Shown here in pieces: positions 1 to 5,250 of a stretch of 5,741 nucleotides of DNA. Source of the stretch: Candidatus Hydrogenedentota bacterium (lineage in GTDB: Bacteria; Hydrogenedentota; Hydrogenedentia; Hydrogenedentales; SLHB01); contig JAPLKX010000476.1 in NCBI GenBank assembly GCA_026387845.1, positions 1 through 5,741 of the forward strand. Reading direction: 5' to 3'. The notes below the pieces were generated by a model. That model did not search any database. It saw only the letters and a program-made list of their open reading frames with translations, and had not been told where the DNA came from. Position 1 is the first letter of the stretch, and every line of letters starts with the position of its first letter. The translations under genes were made by a program, and so were the position numbers.

Positions 1-628
1 GCCTGTACTCGGCGTTAATCTTCTTCCCGACATCGAAACCTTCCACCACTTTGCCAAACGGGGAGAACCCCGTGCGGTCAAGCCGACCGTTGTCGTCAAG
101 GTTGATGAAAAGCTGCGCGGTCCGCGTGTTCGGTCCGCCGGTTGCATACGTGATCGTCCCGGGAGCGTTCGTCTGTTTGACAGGGTCATCTTTCAGCCAC
201 TTCTTGTCCCATTCGGCTGACACCTTCGGATCCCCGTTGAGCCCGAATTGCACCACAAACCCGGGCAGCACCCGGAAAAACCGGTTGCCGTCGTAATAGT
301 TCGCTTTCACCAGTTCTTCAAACCGCTGCGCACCGATCGGCGCCCAATCCCGGTGAACTTCAACCACAAAATCACCAGCGCTGGTCTCGAACTTCACTTT
401 GAATACGTTGGCATCCGGTTTGCCTTCTGTAGCGGCGGGTTCTTTCACAGATTCCTCTTTTTCCCCGGCAGGCGCGGCGGCCTCCGCGTCGCTGTCCAGT
501 TGGTCTTGCACTTCCTTCGCCTTTTTCAGCCGGTCAGACGTCATCCGATCCGGCTGAAAATGGTTCAGCACCAGCAGCCCCGCCGCCACAACCACCACGC
601 CCGCGGCAATTTGTAACAATCTTTTCAT
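1..628 (-). CDS. Membrane-anchored cyclophilin-type peptidyl-prolyl cis-trans isomerase, C-terminus cut off by the window edge
   Basis: Cyclophilins catalyse cis-trans isomerisation of X-Pro bonds and help proteins fold. The visible 209 residues start MKRLLQIAAG. Residues 1-24 have two basic residues followed by a hydrophobic stretch, which reads as a signal anchor or uncleaved signal peptide; there is no lipobox cysteine. Residues about 29-74 form a charged Ala/Glu/Lys-rich linker, and the cyclophilin domain starts near residue 76. Family motifs are clear: FFRVLPGFVVQFG (117-129), with R119 and Q127 matching the catalytic Arg and the Gln of cyclophilin A, then YATGGPNTRTAQLFINLDDN (161-180) and FSPFGKVVEG (188-197). 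Enzyme activity is therefore likely, on the outer face of the inner membrane. A GGAG ribosome site lies 8 bases before the ATG. The gene follows the acyltransferase gene after 147 bases and has its own candidate promoter. Only the last part of the fold is missing, by truncation at position 1 and not by mutation. Confidence 0.93.
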   Translation of the reverse strand, partial: MKRLLQIAAGVVVVAAGLLVLNHFQPDRMTSDRLKKAKEVQDQLDSDAEAAAPAGEKEESVKEPAATEGKPDANVFKVKFETSAGDFVVEVHRDWAPIGAQRFEELVKANYYDGNRFFRVLPGFVVQFGLNGDPKVSAEWDKKWLKDDPVKQTNAPGTITYATGGPNTRTAQLFINLDDNGRLDRTGFSPFGKVVEGFDVGKKINAEYR

Positions 629-636
629 GGCAGATT

Positions 637-640
637 CTCC
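637..640 (-). promoter_or_regulatory. Ribosome binding site of the cyclophilin gene
   Basis: GGAG on the minus strand, with 8 bases (AATCTGCC) before the ATG at 628. It fixes the start codon, and so the hydrophobic N-terminal anchor belongs to the protein. Confidence 0.7.
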
Positions 641-672
641 ACACGTGCAGAAATCAATGTTAATAACGCTTA

Positions 673-702
673 ATCATACCTGTCGCAGGCTTCCCGCTGC
701 AA
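673..702 (-). promoter_or_regulatory. Candidate sigma70-type promoter for the cyclophilin gene
   Basis: On the minus strand TTGCAG (697-702, 3 of 6 to TTGACA) is followed after 18 bases by TATGAT (673-678, 5 of 6 to TATAAT). An AT-rich stretch follows and would place the transcript start some 35-40 bases upstream of the ATG. The spacer holds a small perfect inverted repeat, CCTG-CGA-CAGG (679-689), directly next to the -10 box. It could be a binding site for a regulator or chance. The -35 match is weak, so this is a prediction only. Confidence 0.35.
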
Positions 703-703
703 T

Positions 704-756
704 CCCCCACCCCGGCCCCAATGGCCTACCACCCCAAGGCGGCCTCGGGAGACCCC
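704..756 (-). other. G-rich non-coding stretch with a possible hairpin between the acyltransferase and cyclophilin genes
   Basis: The gap between the two genes (629-775) has no credible gene. On the transcript strand it carries G runs of 4 or 5 at 704-708, 710-713, 716-719, 732-735 and 753-756, enough for a G-quadruplex, though one loop would be 12 bases long. Overlapping this, the transcript of 732-750 can fold as UCCCGAGG-CCG-CCUUGGGG, an 8-pair stem with two G-U pairs and a 3-base loop. No U tract follows, so it is not a canonical intrinsic terminator. It lies 26 bases after the acyltransferase stop codon and could still act as a 3' end or processing signal. Confidence 0.35.
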
Positions 757-775
757 AGACCTTCCCCGTAGGCTC

Positions 776-1690
776 TTATTCCTTCTCCTGGCGTTTTTGC
801 CATTCCCGTTCGAGGCGCGGCTGGCTCTTCCAGCGCCGGTGCAGCCACAGCCACTGCCCCGGGTTCCGCTCCACCCCGCTGGCCACGACGTCCTGGCAAC
901 GCTGGCAATTCTCCACAATGGTCTCGCTGAGTTTTCCCCCCGCCAACGCGATCTCCGGCAGGATTTCCAACTCGTAGCGGCCGTCTTCGCCCCGTTGCAT
1001 AAAGACCCCGAAGATCGGCGCTCCCGTCATCCGCGACAATACCACCGGCCCTATTGTGCCCCAGCACTCCCTGTCCAAAAAACGCAGCGGCACCCCGTTT
1101 TCCCGCGGGCTCTGATCGACCAGGATGCCCACGTGATAGCCCTCCCGCAGATACTGTGCCACCTCATGGGCCGCACCCTCTTTGGGTATAGTAACGATAC
1201 CGCCGGCCCGCCGGGTCTTGTCCACATAATCATTCAGCACCGGGTCCGACAACGGCCGCACCACCTCCGCCACTTTCATGCCTTTGTTCGCCAGCGCCGG
1301 CGCAAGCCATTCCCAATTCGCCTGGTGCCCGCCGATAATAATCGCGCCTCGATCCCGAGGCAGCCGGTCAGCGCCTCTTATCGTCACGTATTTATCGAGA
1401 AATCGACCCCGCAATCGCTTGATCCGCGAAAACTCCGCCGCAACAATGCAGATGTTGTCCACACACTGCTTGAGCCGCCTGGCTTTCTCCGGCCTGCTCA
1501 GGCCGTCACCGTACACCAGGTCCAGGTTCGAGAAACCCGTCCGCCGCAACCGTGGAATAATAAGATACGCCGCACGACCTACCCCCAGCGCCAGCCAACG
1601 CGCCGCACCCAGCGGCAGCCGGTCAAGCAGCCACACAAACACCAGCGTCACCCGCGCCGCTATGTACCTTCTAACGCCGCGCCGTCTCAT
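776..1690 (-). CDS. LpxL/HtrB-family lysophospholipid acyltransferase (lipid A secondary acylation)
   Basis: Members of this family transfer a fatty acyl chain from acyl-ACP to a lipid A precursor at the inner membrane. At 304 residues this protein has the usual family length. An N-terminal hydrophobic and basic region (about 8-46) would seat it on the membrane. The catalytic HX4E motif is intact at H122-E127 in GGHQANWEW, and is followed by the conserved RPLSDPVLNDYVDKTR stretch (145-160), LVDQSPRENGVPLRF (190-204), and PGQWLWLHRRWK (277-288) near the C-terminus. All are typical of LpxL/LpxM-like enzymes, so activity is likely, but which acyl chain and position it handles cannot be read from sequence. 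Some relatives acylate other lipids, hence no gene symbol. The ATG start has only a weak GGTGG ribosome site about 10 bases upstream. The upstream gap holds a 17-base palindrome at the end of the nuclease gene. A lipid A enzyme implies an LPS-bearing outer membrane. Confidence 0.9.
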   Translation of the reverse strand: MRRRGVRRYIAARVTLVFVWLLDRLPLGAARWLALGVGRAAYLIIPRLRRTGFSNLDLVYGDGLSRPEKARRLKQCVDNICIVAAEFSRIKRLRGRFLDKYVTIRGADRLPRDRGAIIIGGHQANWEWLAPALANKGMKVAEVVRPLSDPVLNDYVDKTRRAGGIVTIPKEGAAHEVAQYLREGYHVGILVDQSPRENGVPLRFLDRECWGTIGPVVLSRMTGAPIFGVFMQRGEDGRYELEILPEIALAGGKLSETIVENCQRCQDVVASGVERNPGQWLWLHRRWKSQPRLEREWQKRQEKE

Positions 1691-1790
1691 TCCGCATAGC
1701 CCACCACCCGTTGATTTTTCCCCTATAAAAATTGCGCGTAAGAAGCGACACTTTGAATCACCGGCGCAAGGTAAGAATTGTATACTGCTC
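1691..1790 (-). other. Short non-coding leader of the acyltransferase gene
   Basis: This stretch is more AT-rich than the surrounding coding DNA. On the minus strand it contains TACAAT (5 of 6 to a -10 box), but only 14 bases separate it from the TTGACA within the adjacent palindrome, shorter than the normal 16-18. A TATAGG lies nearer the gene with no good -35 partner. No intrinsic terminator is visible. I cannot name a promoter with confidence, and the gene may be co-transcribed with the nuclease gene. Confidence 0.3.
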
Positions 1791-1807
1791 TTGGATTGTC
1801 AATCCAA
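1791..1807. promoter_or_regulatory. Perfect 17-base palindrome, operator-like, over the nuclease stop codon
   Basis: TTGGATTG-T-CAATCCAA is an 8-1-8 perfect inverted repeat. It covers the last codons and the stop codon (1799-1801) of the beta-CASP nuclease gene and faces the acyltransferase gene. On the minus strand the same bases contain a perfect TTGACA. As RNA it could only make a short stem with a 3-5 base loop and no U tract, so a terminator is unlikely. Its symmetry is that of a dimeric regulator's operator. The protein that might bind is unknown, and part of the symmetry is coding sequence. Confidence 0.35.
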
Positions 1808-3172
1808 TTCAATGGTTTCGCCGAGCGGCGAGCAGAACTTGCGCCTGCCGTTACCCGTCTGATCGTACATCCAATCAATGGCTTCAGGGTCGCCATGGAC
1901 AAAGATCACGTTGCGCGGGTTCAGCCGGTTGATCTGTTCGTGCAACGCGCTTCGCGGGGCGTGCGCGCTGAAATGAAAATGGGCGATGTTCTCCAGCGTC
2001 ACTTTCACGGCCGGCCGAGACGGGCCAAAATGGAGCACCATCCCTTTCTTGGCATGCAAGACCCTATACCCCAGCGTCTCCGGATCCACGTAACCGACAA
2101 AGAATAGCCCGTGATGCGGCCCCTGCACCATCTCCTCGGCTATCAGGGCCGACGGCGTATTCTCCACCATCATCCCCGACGTCGCCACAATAATGGCCGG
2201 CTCGGACAGGAGGTCCTGCACGTTGTCCCTGTTCCACACGTCGCCCACCCGGCCAAACCGGCTCAGCGGCCGCAACTCCGCTTCCGGGTGCAGGTAGTCC
2301 GGATACCTGTTGTACACCTCGTAGACGGCCCGGCCAAGCCCCGAGGCGTACACCGGCACGGGCGGAAGCTCGCCGTTGTCCTGGTATCGGGCGATGATAT
2401 TGAGCATCTCCTGTGTCCGGCCAAGTGCAAACGCCGGCACAAGCACCGACCCGCCACGCGTCAAAACCTCCCCAATTCTCCGGCAAAACCGGTCCGCCTG
2501 CTCCTGGTACCGGGACTGGTCGGCGTCGAGATTGGCGCCGTACGTCGACTCGATGATGAGCGTATCCACCCTTTCGGCCTCGTCCAGCGGGTCGAGCCCC
2601 GCCATCAGTTCCTGGTCGGTGTCGCAGATGTCGCCCGTGTAGAACAGGGTGTGGCCGTCCGCACGCAAAAGGATGCTTGCGCTCCCCAGCACATGCCCCG
2701 CATGACGCAACCGGCCCACCAGGTCGCCGTTGCCGCACACGCTGAACTCCTCGTCCAGCCCAACCGCGACCGAGCTCTCCACCGCGTACTCCACGTCCTC
2801 ATGCGTATACAGCGGATATCCCGGCACGTTCCGCTCCCGTGCGATTGTGCCCATCACCGAAACGCTGTTGTGAAGCATGCAGTCCATCACGCCCAGCGTG
2901 GCCGGCGTCGAGTAGGGGACCGTTTCCCGAAACCGCCGAAGCAGTTCGGGAACCGCACCGCAGTGGTCGACGTGAGCGTGCGAAATCAGCACCGCCTCCG
3001 GCGCCTCGCGAAGCAGCGAAAAATCCGGAAGCGCCTGAGGACCTTCCTTCTTCGGGTGGATACCGCAGTCCAGCAGGATCCTGTGGCCTTCCAGCTCGAT
3101 CAGGTATGAATTTGCGCCGATTTCGCGGCCGCCGCCAATCGGCGTAAACTGTAACGGGGAAACCTTCTTCAC
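1799..3172 (-). CDS. Beta-CASP metallo-beta-lactamase-fold RNA nuclease, short form (CPSF73/TTHA0252-like)
   Basis: Beta-CASP metallo-beta-lactamase proteins are zinc-dependent nucleases that cut or trim RNA in the cytoplasm. All expected metal-site motifs are visible in 457 residues: HAHVDH (65-70), H160 in GHVLGSA, D181 in YTGD, and beta-CASP motif A (E208 in ESTYG), motif B (H404 in FSAHA) and motif C (H426 in FVHGD). PAFALGRTQEML (246-257) and ATSGMM (330-335) are also typical. The protein is about 100 residues shorter than RNase J and lacks its C-terminal domain, so it resembles the short bacterial and CPSF73-like members; whether it acts as endo- or exonuclease cannot be told. The start is GTG at 3172: an in-frame TGA lies 11 codons upstream and no in-frame ATG occurs before residue 96. 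No Shine-Dalgarno sequence precedes it, while a promoter abuts it. It could be assigned only as 'MBL-fold hydrolase', but the C-terminal motifs favour RNA. Confidence 0.9.
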   Translation of the reverse strand: MKKVSPLQFTPIGGGREIGANSYLIELEGHRILLDCGIHPKKEGPQALPDFSLLREAPEAVLISHAHVDHCGAVPELLRRFRETVPYSTPATLGVMDCMLHNSVSVMGTIARERNVPGYPLYTHEDVEYAVESSVAVGLDEEFSVCGNGDLVGRLRHAGHVLGSASILLRADGHTLFYTGDICDTDQELMAGLDPLDEAERVDTLIIESTYGANLDADQSRYQEQADRFCRRIGEVLTRGGSVLVPAFALGRTQEMLNIIARYQDNGELPPVPVYASGLGRAVYEVYNRYPDYLHPEAELRPLSRFGRVGDVWNRDNVQDLLSEPAIIVATSGMMVENTPSALIAEEMVQGPHHGLFFVGYVDPETLGYRVLHAKKGMVLHFGPSRPAVKVTLENIAHFHFSAHAPRSALHEQINRLNPRNVIFVHGDPEAIDWMYDQTGNGRRKFCSPLGETIELD

Positions 3173-3179
3173 GGGTGCA

Positions 3180-3209
3180 ATCTTAAAAGTTAAGGGTAAA
3201 CATTGTCAA
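3180..3209 (-). promoter_or_regulatory. Promoter of the beta-CASP nuclease gene, possibly giving a leaderless transcript
   Basis: On the minus strand a perfect TTGACA (3204-3209) is followed after 18 bases by TAAGAT (3180-3185), 4 of 6 to TATAAT including the key second A and last T. Only seven bases then separate the -10 box from the GTG start at 3172, so transcription would begin at or within a base or two of the start codon. This agrees with the absence of a ribosome site there. A 16-base spacer to TTTAAG is an alternative and would start the transcript only a few bases earlier. The promoter sits in an AT-rich island just after the GC repeat. Confidence 0.5.
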
Positions 3210-3220
3210 AGCCGGATGTG

Positions 3221-3296
3221 GCGCGCGTCCGCGCACACGCGTCCGCGCACACGCGTCCTCGCGCACACGCGTCCTCGCGCACGCGCGTCCTCGCGC
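3221..3296 (-). repeat. Five-unit GC-rich tandem repeat after the maf stop codon
   Basis: Read on the minus (transcript) strand, the array is three 16-base units GCGCGAGGACGCGYGT (3281-3296, 3265-3280, 3249-3264) followed by two 14-base units lacking GA, GCGCGGACGCGTGT (3235-3248) and GCGCGGACGCGCGC (3221-3234). The second and third units are identical. It begins two bases after the maf stop codon and ends 11 bases before the next gene's -35 box. In RNA the 16-base units fold as CGCG-AGGA-CGCG mini-hairpins, extended by G-U pairs. The first, right after the maf stop, has six G-C pairs (3282-3297). The DNA also holds three ACGCGT palindromes and alternating purine-pyrimidine runs that favour Z-DNA. 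Unit lengths are not multiples of three, so it is not a coding repeat. Function unknown. Confidence 0.9.
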
Positions 3297-3298
3297 GC

Positions 3299-3916
3299 TT
3301 ACAGGAACGCGCAGCGCGAGGCGTCCATCATCTCGAACAGATTAAAACCAATGCGACGGAGCACCTCATCAAGCCGGACCATCGGCAGCCCGAGCACATT
3401 CTGGTAACAACCGTCATACCGCGCAACCAAAAGGGTGCCGGGGCCGTCCACCGTGTACGCGCCCGCGCGATCTATTGGGTTAACAGTGTGGATAAACCGC
3501 TCAATTTCCCTGCCCGACAGTTCCCGGAACGTCACGTCCGTCGATTCATAGCCTTCTGCCGCCCGCCCCGTCGACGTATCCACCGCCGCAAGACCCGTCA
3601 CGACCTGGTGCGTGTTCCCCGAAAGTCTCTCCAGCATCTGCCGCGCCTCGTCCGAATCGGCCGGCTTCCCCAGAACATGATCCCCCAGAAACACCAGCGT
3701 GTCCGCCGCGATAACCAACGCCGGCGACTCGAGCCGGCCCGCCACATCATCCCGTTTCGCGCGGGCGTTGACCACCACCATCGTGGCCGGGTCCCCCTCA
3801 AACGTCTCCTCGACACTGCTGGGAATGATCGTGAAATGCAGGCCCAATGACGCCAAAAGGGCACGGCGGCGCGGCGACGCCGACGCCAGCACGATCCCGC
3901 GCATCCGCGCGCTCAT
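3299..3916 (-). CDS. maf: Maf-family nucleoside triphosphate pyrophosphatase
   Basis: Maf proteins hydrolyse dTTP/UTP or modified nucleoside triphosphates to the monophosphate and pyrophosphate, and some inhibit septum formation when overproduced. The 205 residues carry the full signature set: LASASPRR (10-17) at the phosphate-binding N-terminus, AADTLV (70-75) with catalytic D72, GKP (83-85), LSGNTHQVVTG (98-108), DRAGAY (149-154, usually DKAGAY) and the closing YQNVLGLP (171-178). An active cytoplasmic enzyme is expected; which bases it prefers is uncertain. About a dozen residues extend past the usual C-terminal helix. The ATG start overlaps the lolA stop as ATGA, indicating translational coupling; a second in-frame ATG lies four codons later. 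It is the last gene of the proC-divIVA-lolA-maf run, and its stop codon is followed at once by the GC hairpin repeat. Confidence 0.95.
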   Translation of the reverse strand: MSARMRGIVLASASPRRRALLASLGLHFTIIPSSVEETFEGDPATMVVVNARAKRDDVAGRLESPALVIAADTLVFLGDHVLGKPADSDEARQMLERLSGNTHQVVTGLAAVDTSTGRAAEGYESTDVTFRELSGREIERFIHTVNPIDRAGAYTVDGPGTLLVARYDGCYQNVLGLPMVRLDEVLRRIGFNLFEMMDASRCAFL

Positions 3917-4635
3917 TCCGGCTTCACCCCCACCGGGCCCGGCAGCCGCCGGCCCTCGAGCTCCACCGTCTCGACCAGCCGGTCGTTCTCAATGATTTTC
4001 GTGCCTACCGGCACTTCCACCTGGGCCCTCGACGGATCCAGCGGCTGATTGATCCGGAAATCCGAAATGTCGATCAGTGTCTCCGACTCCTCATCGTTGA
4101 TCACGTGAATCCGCACCGGCAGATAATCTTTTTCCATCAGGTACAGCCGGACTTCCTTGAACGGAACGGGCTGATCCTCGTGAGGCTTTGGCCGGATAGC
4201 GAGCCCTTTGGTCGCACCCGGCGCCGACTCGGCCGTCCCCTGCGGGTCGAACAACTCGAGGTTGTACGCCTGCCGCAGCGCGTCCGCGTTATCCTCGAAC
4301 CCCAGGAAAAAAATCTCCGCCTCGGGGTTGTCGCCGATGTCATGGATCTCGACCTGCTCGATCTCCGGGATGTACTCATACGCCCGCTGCCCGTCAATCA
4401 CGTAGGTCGCGCCAACCTCCGGTTTCTCGTACCGAAACACGATCCGCCGCGGTTTTACATACACCACGGAACCCTCGGTCACCCGCGTCTCTTCCGGCGT
4501 CTTGTTTTCCTGCTCGAATTTCGCCTCCAGCGTCTGGATGGAATCGCGTTTCGCCGAAAACTCCTTGAAAAAGGCGTCAAACGCGTCGTTTTCCGCCGCC
4601 CCCACAAACCCCGCCAATATCAAAACAGCTACCAT
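3913..4635 (-). CDS. lolA: LolA-family periplasmic outer-membrane lipoprotein carrier
   Basis: LolA takes lipoproteins from the LolCDE complex in the inner membrane and carries them across the periplasm to the outer membrane. The 240-residue protein, typical in size, shows the family pattern: LEAKFEQENKTPEE (37-50), GSVVYVKPRRIVFRYEKPE (55-73), YVIDGQRAYEYIPEIEQVE (78-96), then the second half of the half-barrel with EVRLYLMEKDYLPVRIHV (161-178) and LIDISDFRIN (187-196). The signal peptide is unusual: MVAVLILAGFVGAA is short and has no Lys or Arg before the hydrophobic core. The start is nevertheless well fixed, by a GAGGAAG ribosome site and by an in-frame stop five codons upstream. Cleavage after an Ala at about residue 13-14 is likely. 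It begins 15 bases after divIVA and overlaps maf by four bases. The symbol rests on family membership; no LolB or LolCDE gene is visible here. Confidence 0.85.
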   Translation of the reverse strand: MVAVLILAGFVGAAENDAFDAFFKEFSAKRDSIQTLEAKFEQENKTPEETRVTEGSVVYVKPRRIVFRYEKPEVGATYVIDGQRAYEYIPEIEQVEIHDIGDNPEAEIFFLGFEDNADALRQAYNLELFDPQGTAESAPGATKGLAIRPKPHEDQPVPFKEVRLYLMEKDYLPVRIHVINDEESETLIDISDFRINQPLDPSRAQVEVPVGTKIIENDRLVETVELEGRRLPGPVGVKPE

Positions 4636-4640
4636 CGAAT

Positions 4641-4647
4641 CTTCCTC
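4641..4647 (-). promoter_or_regulatory. Ribosome binding site of lolA
   Basis: GAGGAAG lies in the 15-base gap between the divIVA stop and the lolA ATG, with its GAGGA core 7 bases before the start. It decides the start at 4635 and so the odd uncharged signal peptide. Confidence 0.75.
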
Positions 4648-4650
4648 GTT

Positions 4651-5250
4651 TTATTCCTGATGTTGGGCCGGCGGCGTGTCAAAGACGGCGATGGCTGGCG
4701 GCGGGGCCGGTTTCCCGCCGTCTTCCAGCAACGCCTCGTGCGCGGCCAGGATGGCCCGGATGTCCGCGCGCAACCTGTCCCGCTGGTCTTGCAGATGCGT
4801 GATTTCCTGAGCCAGCAGAATCGGCAGCCGCGCGTTTTCCGTATCGATCCTGCTTTTCTCTAGCCGGGCCGCTTCGATCAGCAACGACGCCTCCCGTTTC
4901 GCCGACTCAATCAGGTTCTCGCCGAACTTCTGCGAAGTCACCAGCGCGTTCCTCAGCGTCTCTTCCATCTGGCGGTGCTCATCCAGTTCCTCTCTCTGTC
5001 CGGCCAACTGCGCCTTCAGATCCCGGATCTGCTGGATCAGGTTCTCGAGCACGTCCGCCACCCGTGCCAGGAACCAGTCTACCTGGCTGGCGCTGTACCC
5101 GCCCACCAGCGACCGGCTGAATTCGTAATTGAGTACGTCGCTCGGCGAAAGAACGTGTTCCTTGCCCAGTACGTCCGAGACCACCTTGTTTTCTCTCATG
5201 GGCGCTCCAATGTTAACGACGCGCGCGCGCTTCCACCGGCCTTTATTCAT
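4651..5250 (-). CDS. DivIVA-domain coiled-coil protein
   Basis: DivIVA proteins sense curved membrane and recruit partners at the pole or septum; relatives such as GpsB and SepIVA act in division and wall growth. Residues about 34-85 match the N-terminal DivIVA domain: LSPSDVLNYEFSRS (34-47), GGYSASQVDWFLARVADVLE (50-69), equivalent to the GY-x-EVD-FL core. A long predicted coiled coil follows (about 65-175, Glu/Arg/Gln-rich with heptad-like spacing), then a Pro/Ala-rich tail (180-199). Its place beside proC recalls the yggS-proC-yggT-divIVA type cluster of many bacteria, although no yggT lies between. Its first ATG overlaps the proC stop as ATGA. A second ATG at 5199 has a better ribosome site and would remove 17 residues, four or five of them basic, leaving the domain intact. 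The cellular role in this organism is inferred only. Confidence 0.88.
   Translation of the reverse strand: MNKGRWKRARVVNIGAPMRENKVVSDVLGKEHVLSPSDVLNYEFSRSLVGGYSASQVDWFLARVADVLENLIQQIRDLKAQLAGQREELDEHRQMEETLRNALVTSQKFGENLIESAKREASLLIEAARLEKSRIDTENARLPILLAQEITHLQDQRDRLRADIRAILAAHEALLEDGGKPAPPPAIAVFDTPPAQHQE
5205..5208 (-). promoter_or_regulatory. Ribosome binding site for an alternative internal start of the DivIVA-domain gene
   Basis: GGAG on the minus strand with five bases (CGCCC) before an in-frame ATG at 5197-5199. The upstream ATG at 5250 has no equally good site and probably depends on coupling to proC. Starting here gives a 182-residue protein beginning MRENKVVSDV. Confidence 0.45.

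Noticed and set aside
797..1699. 300-residue open frame on the plus strand
   Set aside because: It is a mirror of the acyltransferase gene, which has intact catalytic motifs on the minus strand. Its translation is Arg/Pro/His-rich with no family pattern, as expected from GC-rich antisense frames.
1774..1802. Promoter TTGACA with TATACA or TACAAT for the acyltransferase gene
   Set aside because: The spacers would be 12 and 14 bases, too short for normal sigma70 contacts, so I did not list it as a promoter.
2111..3109. 332-residue open frame on the plus strand
   Set aside because: Antisense to the beta-CASP nuclease gene; Arg/His/Val-rich low-complexity translation with no motifs.
3221..3296. 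CRISPR array
   Set aside because: Units are 14-16 bases and directly adjoin one another, with no unique spacers and no cas genes nearby.
3282..3298. Intrinsic terminator after maf
   Set aside because: A strong GC stem follows the stop codon, but no U tract comes after it; more repeat units follow. I describe it as a hairpin array and do not call a terminator.
3203..3407. Plus-strand frames with a repetitive His/Arg/Ala/Ser start
   Set aside because: The repetitive peptide is only the tandem DNA repeat read in frame; unit lengths of 14 and 16 bases do not preserve a frame, and the rest is antisense to maf.
3847..4863. 338-residue open frame on the plus strand, longer than either gene beneath it
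   Set aside because: It runs across three well-supported minus-strand genes (maf, lolA, divIVA-like), is Arg/Leu/Pro-rich, and has no recognisable domain.
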